Shown here piece after piece: positions 1 through 13,300 of a stretch of 64,000 nt of DNA; within the stretch, counting starts at the first letter, position 1, and the number at the start of each line of letters is the position of its first letter. This DNA is from Hyposmocoma kahamanoa (Eukaryota > Arthropoda > Insecta > Lepidoptera > Cosmopterigidae): positions 2,346,931 through 2,410,930 of the forward strand of contig NW_020653719.1 in the NCBI RefSeq assembly GCF_003589595.1, in the 5' to 3' direction. The translations under genes were made by a program, and so were the position numbers. The notes under the pieces were generated by a model. The model made no database searches. It was given only the letters and a program-made list of their open reading frames with translations, and was not told the origin of the DNA.

Positions 1-1298
1 GCTCTGATGCAATTCAGATTTCAATGTTCTCGTAGATTTGTCAATAGATGACGCTAATCTCTTATTTCCGAACTATTATCACATAATCTTATATCTTTCG
101 CTCCAAGCAAATTCACCATTTATACGTCCTCTTATTATAATACCTATTTCATCGAATAATTAACACCGAATGAGTCGCGCGAAAAGAAAATGTGTGGCAT
201 AAATATGCATTTTTTTAAAATGCCTGCAATAACAAATTTGAAAACAATAACACATTATATTATTAAGCAATATATTTTTAACATTTTCGTGTTTTCTAGC
301 AATATTAACAGTTACATTATATTGTTAACAATGGGTAAATGCAATTTCTCAAAATAAACAATCTCATCGCTTTAAACGTCCTATGAATCTAGTTATAAGT
401 AAAAAGTATCAATAAGAGATTAAGAATATTATAATATGAGACGGTTGTCACTAAAAGATATTTTTTGTCACATTTCTACTGCACAAAATGAGCACCAAAG
501 AACTGTCTGGATTTACTTACTTTTTTAATAGAACCTAAGGAATCTTGAGCGATTTTTAGAATTAAAAGAGACAAGGGAAGGTATCTACTCAAGATTTTTC
601 AAAGCATAGTGTTCACTTAATACAGTAGCATGCTTATAGTGTGGTGAAAAGATCTTAAATATACATTTTGAATAAGTATATCTCAAAGTCTATGAGACAC
701 TAAGCGAAATACAGGAATTGTTAAAGATATTAAAGATAAATATCTCCGGTTGCGCTGTCCTTATTAGTACAATGATAAGCTAGCATACTGGCTACAAAAG
801 TATGATGCACCTAATCAAACGCAATTGCGTAGTAATGGAAGAGGTTATATGGACATTGCAACCGGTGGACTTTGGAGGGCGCCGGCGATCCCTCGCTAAC
901 GTATCTTAATTTCCAACCTGCGTTGCTGGTTTATACATAATGTTTCTAATTGGAAAACGTAATAAAGTAAAACATATAAATTTCTGTACATTAAAATTTG
1001 ATGTTATACATTATTGATGAAAAGCACCTGTTTTATTTGTAAACTGCTTGTAAAGCTTGATAAAAAAAATTAAGCCACAAAGTTACTAATCAACAAGAAA
1101 AGAGAGTGTTCTTCAATGAGTTATTTTTATCCAATTTTTATTAATAGCCGATTGCTAGAGTGATGTTGAATTACAGAAAACTTAACATATAAGAGAGTAA
1201 TAGGACATCGCAGGAAAGGTCAGTGGGTCCACTGCCGGCGGGCTACCCGCGACCACGAGACCGTGTATGTGTGGTGTGGGTGTGTGTGCCGGAGTCGT
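1..1298. other. Snap25 3' UTR and downstream sequence
   Basis: AT-rich sequence below the Snap25 stop codon, with no convincing coding exon on either strand. Several minus-strand AATAAA-like hexamers occur, for example at 1032-1037, but none can be picked as the true polyadenylation site. About 1190-1298 is GC-richer and is probably transcribed 3' UTR. Confidence 0.4.
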
Positions 1299-1361
1299 TT
1301 ACTTCAGCAGCTGGTGGGCGCGCTCGTTCGCCTGCTTTATCCTCATATCGTTCGATTCCCC
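1299..1361 (-). CDS. Snap25: Snap25 coding exon 7 (C-terminus and stop)
   Basis: A 63-nt coding end after a CTTAG acceptor: [20 protein letters not shown] then TAA at 1301-1299. It supplies the last 20 residues of the Qc helix. The RAHQLLK end matches the insect family. The middle ([10 protein letters not shown]) differs from the fly form I remember (NEARIAVANQ). The stretch is unusually GC-rich for the neighbourhood. The 3' UTR runs towards lower coordinates; its end is not clear. Confidence 0.93.
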   Translation of the reverse strand, partial: GESNDMRIKQANERAHQLLK

Positions 1362-4300
1362 CTAAGATACAGAACACCGATATTGTTTCCTTGTTCAATC
1401 CGCAGCGACTGTACAATGTGTGTGAAGTAAGTCAGTACAGACGCTGTCAGTTGAAACGTATGACACATGTTATGCGACAATGGTTGGTCATGTAGGTGAT
1501 GAACTCAAGAAGGACCCTTAGTCCGATGGATGACATCTATTTTGTCATTCGGTACAGATGACCGTGTTTGTGTACTGGATTGTCAGTGGACATGTATGAA
1601 GTTTCAAAGTAGGACAACATTTAGAGGATACAACAATAAATTCTACCCGCATTCACTACAAAGGATAAAGGAAAAGATCATGCGGCTGGAGAGGAGAAAA
1701 ACTATGGAATATTGAAGGTAAGCAAGTGACCGCGAATCGAAGGCCAGTAAGCAGAAAATAGGACAGTGAGACACATAGAATAAAGAAACAAGGACAATTC
1801 TAACACTTCACTGCTAATTTGTCGGGCATAAACCATGGTGGAATGGTAATGAAACAGAATAATATGCCAAAATGTTGATTGGCACAGTCTCCACACAAAA
1901 TCGACAAATATTGAAATCAAAACTGAGATCAATATTCAAAATTCCAATATCAACATTAATTACTTATATATTGTAAACATAGTCAACATAAAGTGCAGGT
2001 CCATTTTGGGTCAAGATACATTGAACTGGAATTTAAAATTTGATCTCAAAGTCTGAAAAACAATCATTAGTTAGTAAATTTTTAAAATCAATCACAAAGC
2101 AAGCAAGTCCGTTGACCTACTTTGTTAAATTCCTGCGAATTATTTTATAATTTATTATTCTCATCCAATCTCACTAATGCACAGAAGACCGTTATTCAAG
2201 ATCAAAGACTTGTTGCCACACTCGCTATTAAGAGAATCAAGCTTTTGTTTGTATGTATTATACCGGTTATTTATACGTACTCGTATGTATAATACCACCG
2301 TGTACAATCTGTACAAGTAACTTTGACACTATTTTATCTTTTCTTTGCGATTAATGTCGAGATATAGAAAAGAGCAACGACAAAGCCTCAAGTTCACTTT
2401 AACAGGATATACGTATCACTCTTGTTAGTGGATACATATTAATATTTGTACACGTGATGTCAAAAACGAGAATAAACGTGATACGGTCTTTCTTACGCTA
2501 ACTTAAAGCCCATTCTGGTCTTTGAAGTAGCGAACATATTAAAATTGTAAAGTTCAAAGTCGTTTCTTGAAGACTGCCAAATCAAAACGGGTAAAACTAT
2601 CCGATAGTCTTTTGTTTGTATTTGTTATTTGGACCAGGGGTCAACGAACTCACGCGCCAATCATCCAAACCTCCTGTATAAATGAGACGTACCTTGCGGT
2701 TGATGCGATCGACCTGCCGGTTCTGGTTCTCCAATTCGGAGCCCATGTCCAACGCCATGTTACGCAGATTGCCGATCATCGTGTTCACCTGACCCATGTT
2801 CTCTTCCATCTCGTCTTCGCGCGCATCGTTAGTTATTCTGGAAACCAAGTTTGAAACAATGAAAACTAGTGCGTTACAATATCTTTCCTGCAGGAGCACA
2901 ACGCCTTTGATGTTCTTCGATGCCCCGCCCGTGTAGGTTTTTTTATGATACCTAGTGATGGGACGAACGAGTTGTGCGCCCGGTGGTAAACAACACGCAT
3001 GTCCATGGCAGGTGCAGTGCCACTAGAGCTTTAAATTGCACACATATGTGGGACAATGCCACTGCGCCCGTCACACTGAGACATAAGTTGAAAGTCCTTT
3101 TTTTACTTCTCGCCGGTTGAGTCGGCGCCGTGGGATCGGTGAACATTCACCACGACGAATGGCAGTACTTCCCTGGACGAACTCTTTCCCAAGAAGTTCT
3201 AGTGCTACTAAAAACTTGTGTCACATAATCTCAGTACAGAGTACTAAAAAAACCGACCTCCAAAGTTCGTGGAATTACATCTATTTGCCAAGTTTTATAG
3301 AAATCGGTTACTAGAAAGTGCGTGAAACCGGATTCATCCTTAGTTTGCCACCTTTAGAGGTGGAAAATTTTTTGTTCAAATTTAAATGGGACCTATACTG
3401 ATGTACCCACTTTCCAACAAAAAAAATCATCAAAATCAGTTGGCCGAGTTATCGCGTAACATACATAAAAAAGTACAGTCGAATTGAGAATCGTCTCCTT
3501 ATTTTAAATTGATTAAAGATAGAAAAAAAGTGATTATTATTGTACGGTTAATACCGCACATTAAATATGACACCGCGTTAGTCATTTCTACACATTTGCA
3601 ATCAAGGCATTGTCATAAACTAAAATGTCAAAAAGATTCTTTACTTGTTAACATCATTATCAGGATAGTTTGTGTAGCAAGATCAAGACGCAAACAATTA
3701 TTAAAACGTAATCATTCATTAACAATAAGTGACACCTATCAATACTTATTAATATTTAGTAATAAAGTAGTGTTCCACTGCCAAATATTTACGTGAGTCT
3801 TTATTTTCAGGCGTTTCCAGTTTCTATTATTCTTAACTGTAATTAGTATATAAACATTGAACAATTATTAGTCATAAAATGGAGGGAACACGAGCATGAC
3901 CGTGATTTAAAATCTGGTTACAGATCTTTTATATTCGGTTTTTTCAGCTTTTATCGCCGCGTTATAGTCCGTCCAACCCTTAGAGGATGAAAAAAAAGTA
4001 AAGGAAAGGAGCTGCCCTATCTACGGAATAAACGTACCTACTCTAAACCAAAATTGGACCACACTTATGGCGGATTTAGTGTTGTACCATAATCATAGAT
4101 AAGTCAATATCGACATGCAAAAGTATGGCTTGAATGTTGAAACTGTTTTATGTTTGCAAATTTGTATAGTTTACTGTAATCAAAGTATGATTAATGCTAG
4201 GCTATTATTACTAGGCAAGTAATGAGGCATTTTAATCAAAATTAAATATAAAGTTATTTACCAATAAATGTAACGATGGAATTGCATTATCATGTAATCT

Positions 4301-7300
4301 AGTTACATTCAAAGTACTATTAAAATTTGACTCTTCAAAACGGAGCGAACAAACGAAGATGGTATTTGATCCAATGTTTATGTTCGGCATTCCTATAATT
4401 TCCAACCATTCTTTCTTTCTTTCTTTTTTTTTCATTTGTAAGTAAACTTTAAAAATAAAAATAATAATAATGAAAAAATAAAAACCTCGCAGTGAATCGT
4501 GTTAATAACAGAATGTCGATAATATGTCTGCTTACTAGAACAACACTATCTCAAAAGTTTCGTTATCAACAATCATCAAAATATACTAACAAACAGGCAA
4601 TGTGAAGTAACCAAAGCAAAATTCGGCAAGACTTATGAATAAACTACTTAAATGAGTCCAATTACATGAGTTATTTGGGCTACTGTATGATGTATAGACA
4701 AAAAATAACACATGCAGGCACGTGTAATGTAACATTCGGTTGATTTCCGCTTTTTCTATTGCCGCACCCCTTAATGCTGCAGCGACGCATTTTTATCAAT
4801 ATTTAATTGTTCTCATTGTCATTATTTTTGTCCATTTCATTACCATTCATGGGAATAATTCACTAAAACATTTGACCAAACATTGGTTTTGACATTTGAT
4901 GTACTTCCCTTTGATAACCGGAAACAGTTATCAAAGGGTACTACAAAATGGCAAAATGAGGACAGTTGGCATTTAAGATGATGTTACGTATTTTCGATTC
5001 CCGTGTTTGACATAAATTAATGTAGTGCCATCTCTTTTGGCTTACGATGTCACGCAGTAGTTAAACTGCATGCAACGTCTAAATGCATCATATACATATA
5101 AGGTGTGATTTATATATGTCAATATAACATGTCCTTTTGTTTCCATATTCTAAGGTCCAACCATTTATTTAAATTTGACAGCTCGAATTCTAATCAATTA
5201 GTGATGTCCTAATGCGTTTCCGATTCGATTTTTTTATAATAATCGATTTTATTTATGAAGAAGTTCTAATTGCGAATGTGAGCGGGTTCCAAAAAGAAGA
5301 TACTGTCTGATTGGAATCGTGATGTCGCATGTGACAATTTGTGTACTCAAGAATACATAATAATGTTAATGAGGATTCAAGTGATAATTCCCGTTCATAT
5401 GGAGAAAAATCCGACAATTTATTATAATAAACAAAACAAAATTAATTATAATTATTTATAATTTATTTAATTTCATTATAACTTATTAGACAGGTCACAA
5501 AATTTATCAACTTGAATAATCTTCGTTATATAATCTGTTGGCACGATAAATATCAGAGCTAAAGAGCACGTCGCTTCACTAAAATTAAAAAATATAAAAG
5601 TCCAAAGGAAGTATTGCATTTTGTTCATGCAATACGCATTTTGTTCGTCCCATCACTTGATATTAAAAAAAAATAATGCCATCGCTGCCGTTGAGATTCA
5701 ACTGCCATTCCAACTAGATTTTAGCAGAATAACAAATATTATCATAATTGCAATATGATCTCATGTGGGACAAAGCATCATATATTCAAACCATATTTGT
5801 ATTGCAAAAACGAGCGATTCGTTCTATTTACCGTTTAGGCTCTCGGGTTTCTCTCAGAGAAAAGTTTATGGTTTATCGTATCATGACTGTGGCATCAAAG
5901 TACATTTTACTCAAATATTTCATATGCCTGTAAAAATATACATAATTTCAATAAGAAAGGAGATATCTCTAATGTTAACCTTAGAGCTAAGTCCAAACTC
6001 ATGGTACCACGATTTCGTTTAACCAAGGTAAACGATTCTTTTATGGGGAACAGTATACGTTTTTACAATAAAATTCCTGAGTATATTAAGATTATCATTT
6101 CCTAAGTTTAAAAAGTACATTAAAAATATTTTGATATAAAAGTCATATTACAAAATTGAAGACTACGTGTTAGATAAAGATGTATGGAAAGACGACATGG
6201 CTCCAAAATCCACACAAATTTGATTCAAATTGTATTTCATTTAAGTTTATTTGAAAAGAGCAATCTCTAGGGTTTCTTGCTCGTTTTTCTCAGGGAAGTC
6301 AGCGTAGTGAGTGAGCAGTAGCTTATGTGACGTTTTCAAGTGTAAATTTATTTTACTTATGAAATAAATTATTCTTTGATTTTGATTTAATGCAGTCTTA
6401 ATAGAATACAACCACCATTGACCTACCAATAAATAGACGTCGGGTTCGCGTTAAAAAGTGTCCGCACCTGTAGGGCGTTAAAATCGCATACAGAGCGTCA
6501 ATCGCGCAACAGTCTCCGTTTGTTCGACTGACAGCGCGGTTGTCAATCATGCAGTACCATTTAATAATAACTTGTAAAAATTGCAGTAAAGTGTAAAAAC
6601 AGGATTTTGTATCATATTTTCACTAAACAAATATATTGTGTTATCATAGTTCTCATTTAAGAGTGTTATTTTATTCAGTTTTATAGTATTTAATTTATAT
6701 GTAAATGACACGTAAATATAAATTACAAAAACACACAAAATAATCAAATAGCTAACTGTCCTTTTTCTACACATTGCATGCGCAAGAGATGGAAAGGGGT
6801 CTCTTTCGTCATTACGTCAATTTAAAGAAGCTTATACAAACTTCTTGGTCATTTGATTGAATGATTTTTTTATTAAACGTTAGCAATAACTAACAAAACA
6901 TTGTTGTACTCGTTTCACGGCTAGCTTTTACTATTACCTATCAGAAGTCAGAAAATACATTTGCCCGAAATAACGTTAGCTCGAGTCTTAGACTATGGAA
7001 ACTTTCCATCCTCTAAGGCTCGAGTTTTCATAATGTCAAATGTATTTTTTTAGGAATATTAAAAAACAAAAGCTAATTTTGGCTTTGTGAGATGCATCAA
7101 AATTACTTCAAAACGTAACGGTTTTATTATAAATCGGTTTTCGGAATTACGGATATTTGAGTTTACGTTTAGTTGGAATATCGGTACATTTGTTATAGTA
7201 CACGCTTATTTTCACATTTGTAGTAATATTTGTAGCTATGTATCTGCCCAACTCTTTGTTATATCTTTAAGTGAATTTGTACAAAATTCGACATAATAAT

Positions 7301-10300
7301 ATATATAATAATTAATTAATATTTAGGAGAAAGGCTACTCCATTACTCTTGTGTTCAAGTAATTTTCAGTCGAAGCTAAATATGGTGCATTTTGTTAAGT
7401 TTCCAGGAGAAGCTGTATATGGTGTTTTTGGGCCCTTAAATTGTTGCAAACAAAATTAGGCAGTACTGCAATGACGTTACAATTTAAATTAAATGTTTTA
7501 GATTTTTATATTTCCTTACATGTCACTACGTTTATATAGGTTAAATTCGGATATTTTTTTCGTAGTTTTTGTATTAGACCCGATGTCCATTTGTTGGTAG
7601 GTCAATGACAACCACCGATGGTTTAAGAAAATTAGCACATTTGGGGTCCTGAAATGTTGTCATTTTGCAGATGTGGCCTTATTACCTACACTAGAGGCGC
7701 GAATTATACAATGATACCAACCTGCCAATGTACCCGGCCTGTGGTCCAATGCCGTTACGTTCATCCATCACCCTTTGCGGCTGGTTGTTCACCACTTTGC
7801 CGTCATCATTGCCTTTCCATGTCCCATCGTCTTCCTTGAAAGAGGCTCCCCTGGAATAACACGACTTAAATTAAAACCTTTGCCATGATTAGAACCTATA
7901 TTTAGTTATAGGTTCCAATCAATTAAGCAATTAGACAACCCGATAAAACTAATTAAATAAATATTAGACAATATCACATATGTTACTCCGATCCCAAATA
8001 AAGTAGCTAAAGCACTTATGTCATGGAAATCGGAAACAACGACGGTATCACAAGCACCACACTCCGGGTCAATACACAAAAGTTAGTTTTCTACATTGAC
8101 CGACCGAGGATCGAACCCAGGACCTCAGAGATGGCGACACCATGAAAACCGGTGTGCAAGGCACTCGACTATAGTATATAGTGTAGTTTGAATAATCAAA
8201 GGTTTTGTCCGCTTCGTTATACAGAACTTGGAAAACGAATTTTTCTATAACTATAACCATATATTTAGCGGAACACTAATAAAATCCTCAAAGTTATATA
8301 CACTACACTATACACTATTTTTAGCAGACTTCATAAAAAGGAGTAGGTGCTTAATTCGACTGTTTGTTTTTGTATGTATGTTAGGTTTATGAACCGATTT
8401 CGATGATTCTTTTTTGTTGGAAAGGGGTACTAAAATTGAGGTACCAATAGTGGTCCCATTTAAATTTGAAGAAAATATTCCACTTCTAAGGCTGACAAAC
8501 TATGAGATGAATCTGGTTTCGCCCACTTTCCGGTAATCGATTTCAATAAAACTTGGCTAATAGATGTAATTCCACAAACTTTTGAGGTCGGTTTTTTTAG
8601 TACTCTGCACTGAGATTACTAATTTCAAAAGGCTCTGGCCGGTTTTTTTTTTAATTTCAGGTCAGGTCTAATAAAAAATTAATCGACTGGCATTTTTTTC
8701 GAGTTGTTCGAGATTGTATTTTGGTTCTTGTAAATTTCGTAAACGTTGGATACAAAAGTTTTTTTTAAGTTTAAGTTTTGATTTAATCAATGTTAAACTG
8801 TCACATTTTTCAAAATTTGTTTAAATAAATCTAGACGTTAACATTTTATAACCAAATTTCTTTTTGTTTCGTTAAATGTGACGGAGTGTGTGTATGTACA
8901 TACATATTGAGTGTGCCGAGTAGTGCTCTCAAAATTAATTTTGTTGCTCTGGTATTTAGTTTGCGATCAGATTGATGATAATTTGGTACATTTATTTATC
9001 AAAGTTTGATTTACACCCAGCAGCTGAATTGGTTTATTCCCAGTAGTTCCACGTACTCAGTTCCACATGGAGTAATATTGTAGCCCAAAAGTTCCACGCA
9101 TGGGACTAGTGGGAACAAATTTAATGTTTTTATCTTTATTCCCATATTTCCATACAATCATGGTTGTTTTTACTATCTCATATGCAATTGAAACACTTTT
9201 TAAAAATAATTCACGTTACACCGTATTAAGTGACCGCACTGAGTCCCGAGTTGAGCCTTTCAAATAACAAACACAACAAATGTACACATTTTATTAAAAT
9301 TCATAATCAAATCTCTCGTTAATTTCGGAATTATTACCAAAAGTTGTAAAAATTTAAATGAAAAATAGTCTAATTTAAAAAATTGCGAATTTTTGTTGTT
9401 GTGTTAATTTATGTAAATACTTTTTCACTTCCTTTTTTTTCTAAATATAATTTGAAAAGTTTTAGATCTACAATAAACTTATATACGTCGATGTCTTTAT
9501 ACAAATAACGCAGTATTGCAGAATACGACGATTTTGCACTTAGCATACAGCAACGAGCAGACTTTAATGTGAATGAAGCACCGATTGATTGTAGATGATT
9601 GGTGCTTCTTCATATTTTAAAGTTTTACTACATTATAGTATAAAGGCATATTAAGTATGGTTTGAATGCGAAAGAGTCGAAACATAGAGCACGTTTTTAT
9701 CGATGTAACGGTTTTAACCGTGCACCAGGCAGAGCTCAGTTAGAGCCCAGAAGGTGTAGTACGAAGCATCCATGAATCCTTCGGTATCCGAGCAGTATCC
9801 TACACGTTAATTGGCTAATTCAGGTTTGGAATTAGCGAATCGCGATCCAGCTATTCGTACATGTAAACTACTATTTACTTACTTATTGCAGGGCAACACG
9901 CAGATGCCGCAGCATTTCTCCATCCCCGACAGATTCTTCTCGGCCTCGCGCATATCCGCGTTGATCTGGTCCATGCCCTCCTCAATCCTGTCCAATTGCT
10001 CTGTCCACACACACCAACACACGCTTTACATACGCCCTTTAAAAACCACTAACTCACGTGTATAAGCGCCTACTTTTTGAAATACGCGATTTTTTTTTGT
10101 TACTTTATCTTCAAATGTTAATTTACTGTAAATTCTCAACGCTCTCGACAATAACCAGAATAAGTGTAAGACCATTGAAATATCTGTATGATTTACATTT
10201 TATTGTAACTAGTTATAGCCCCATGCAAATTCCATTTATAGCTTTCTATCCATAACATCTATTACTCAAAGCGTCTAATGTTTATCTGAATGACGTTACA

Positions 10301-13300
10301 CTAAATGATATCTTTAGTTAAGTCTTACACTTGATCTGGTTGCTTGTAAAAAAATATAATCTTTACCTTTGATTACATGATGTATGTGCAGAGACTAAGT
10401 GAGTACAACATTATAAAGATATTCCAAATGACTAACATTTAGATTATTAAAAAAATACAAATATTAAAAATTCATGCGTTAACAGCAAGATTGAAGTAGG
10501 TCGTGCACAGCTAGAATGCGTGAGATAAACAAAACAAAAAAGTTACGTGTAAACTCAATGATGTTAGCTGTTGAGATCTCAGTGTCCAATTTCGGTGCGC
10601 GAGTAGGACCAGAGAAATCATTTATGCAGTTTATTGTCTAGTTTTAAAATATGATCGTGAACATTTTTACCTTCATTTTTTATCCATTTAAACATACCGT
10701 TAGCATATTTCAACCGACATTAAGTTAAAAATCATTGCCATTCCACAAATTGTCACAAGATATCGGGACCGGCATTTCAGACAAAAGCTGTACTAAATGT
10801 GAATGATGTATATATAACTACTGGATGCTTACCGCCCTGTTCATCCAGCATGACCAGGGTTTTCATGCCCACCTCGTGACTCTACAACACAATAATGATG
10901 TCACTATAGCTCGCCAGGTGCGGTGAGGAGTCGCGAGTGGCATTGCGTGGGGCTAGTGCGCCTCGCGGCTCCCTACTCAACATAACTGAACTTAACTAAA
11001 AGGAAACAAAAAGTAAATGAATGATAGCGCGTCGCCAAGGCAGACTCGCTCACACGTTAAATGGATTAAATAAAAACAATTTAGCAAATGAGCGTACCAC
11101 AAAGCCATTCCTAAATGAAAAGTGATGTAGCAAAATATTGATGTAGACGAAGATAGAAATGAACAAACTAATATGTGTGGCGAGGGGCGAGACCTCGCAG
11201 ACACAACGCTCGAGCTAACAGTGACAGACCTACGTCTAACATTTAAACGCGCTAGCCATGGAGATGAGGCGTATACTCTATACGTCCAACAAATACACTC
11301 GGTAAACGCGCATTCATTTCAATACCGCAATGTCATTAGAGAAGAGAACAGTAGATTGGGAAAGATAAATAAATACACCTATAAAAAGCGTTCCGATCAA
11401 TAATATCAACGGAAGAACTAAACAGTTGCGCAGCTCATACAAATTAAATCTTCAGCAAAAGATAGAGTGATAGTCTTTTGCGACAATCAGCAACGAACGG
11501 CCATCGGGCGCTATTTACACTATGTTTTCAAGTCATCCCCATCGAACATAGAAACACACGCAACATCGATCTCAGATAGGTCTTTATCAAGAGAAACGTC
11601 AAAGAAAAACAAAGAGATCAATCGATTAATCAACTGCACATTCAACACAGACGTTCTCACGGCTCGACTACCCACGTGTCAGTTTAACTCTTACCGCCCT
11701 GGTGACTCAACATATGAAGCGCTTGCCCCCCGGCGTCCTCGCTCTATACATAAAATACAAATCAAAACAATATATCGTAGGGAGTATCGGGGTGTGGGTG
11801 GGGGCGCACCGGCGAGGGTGCGCGGGCGTCGCGTGCGGTGCGCGGGCTGACGTGCGTGCGCGTGCGTGCGGCGGGCACGGGGCCCTATAGGCTGCGTGCA
11901 ACGCGGTGGCGTGCGAACGAGCGGCGGCCGGCGCCGGCGCCGCCGCCTCATGCTGGCTGGGCTCGGCGCCGGCGCCGCCCGAGCCGCTCGCCGCTAACAC
12001 ACACTACTCGGTCAACAACGACATGCATGCAGTGAAGCTTGCAAGTAAACCAGATTCAGTTTCATCTGTGCTCAGTTTCATATGATTTATGATTTTTCTG
12101 TGTGATGTTAGGAGTCGTGCGTTGAGGAGAAGCGTTTCGAATTTACTTCGATCCGAGTAAATTTATTTCATTTCGTTTATATGTGATTAAGTAAAGATGT
12201 TAAATTTTAGAGTCGAGTACAGACATCTGAAATGCAAAATGTATAAGTATACGTAGTACGGTGCACTCGATATAATCGTTTGTATGAATCGTCCGACTTG
12301 CTTGATGCCGTCGGCTATATCGCTCGCTGTCGAGTTGTGCAAAGTGGTGTATATTAGCTACATAAAGTACAGAATAGATTTACAAAGATGTGGGTTTTCC
12401 GTGATCTCGGTGTGTGGAGTTGAAAATATGTCGAGAGTCTTAGAGGACGCCCGCACCTTTGCATTGATCCAGCAGCAGTGAAGAAATTTAAGTACATAAT
12501 CGACGCTATACCCCCTAGTGTCTTCTACGTCGACAGACCCGTCTTCAGGTCCGCTGAAAACCCTATGCTCTAACAAGTTAATGAAAAGGTGAAATATATA
12601 AAATTGTAAATAACGTAGTGTTGCAAATCTTGCATATCACTCACCTCCCTGGTCGTCTAGAGCGACCAGAGTACGAATGCCGGCCTCCTTGCTCTACACC
12701 AGCCGCAGAAACAAAAAGTCAGAGAGCATGTTAGTTGTGAGAGATACAGTGGAGTAGTGGAAGGTGTCCGTTGCCGGCGAATGCGACGGGCGAGCACGAA
12801 AGCCGCTCGCCGCGCCGCTGTCGCCAGCACGCGACTCTTTGAGTGCATGACGTATTCAGAGTAGGTACATGTCAATCGTATACATTGGTTATTTACAGTG
12901 TCACACGAGAGGACATTTCGTTTGAACGCATTTCTAGTTTTATAATAAAAATAAATTACTTCAATGAATTGTCCTCTTGTGAGTAGATCTGTGTTTGGAA
13001 TGTACGGAGTCTGTAGTGCGTGTCCAATTGGAATATTTGGTGAAGTCATGGTTACATCACTTGCGAAAGATAAGACTGACGTGGAATTCGTTGTTTGTAA
13101 AAATTTATGTATAAAACACATCTCGATCACAATAATTGTTGTAAAAATCAAAACTATATGAAATTAAACTAAAAGAATGTCGACGAAAATATAAAATTAA
13201 AATAAAACTTAACATAAATTATGTAAATACAGATAATAAATTGGTCTGTATTTGTCGTGAGAGTTTAGATAAGGTGTAGCTCGATATATTTGTTGGAGTT

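Noticed and set aside
7087..7296. Open frame inside the 1,192-bp hAT-type element as a transposase
   Set aside because: 69 codons, AT-rich, no hAT zinc-finger or dimerisation motif; the element looks non-autonomous.
11691..12035. Overlapping open frames on both strands through the GC-rich block (Arg/Ala/Pro-rich products)
   Set aside because: Stops are rare there because of GC content; products are low-complexity and no splice-consistent, conserved peptide is seen.
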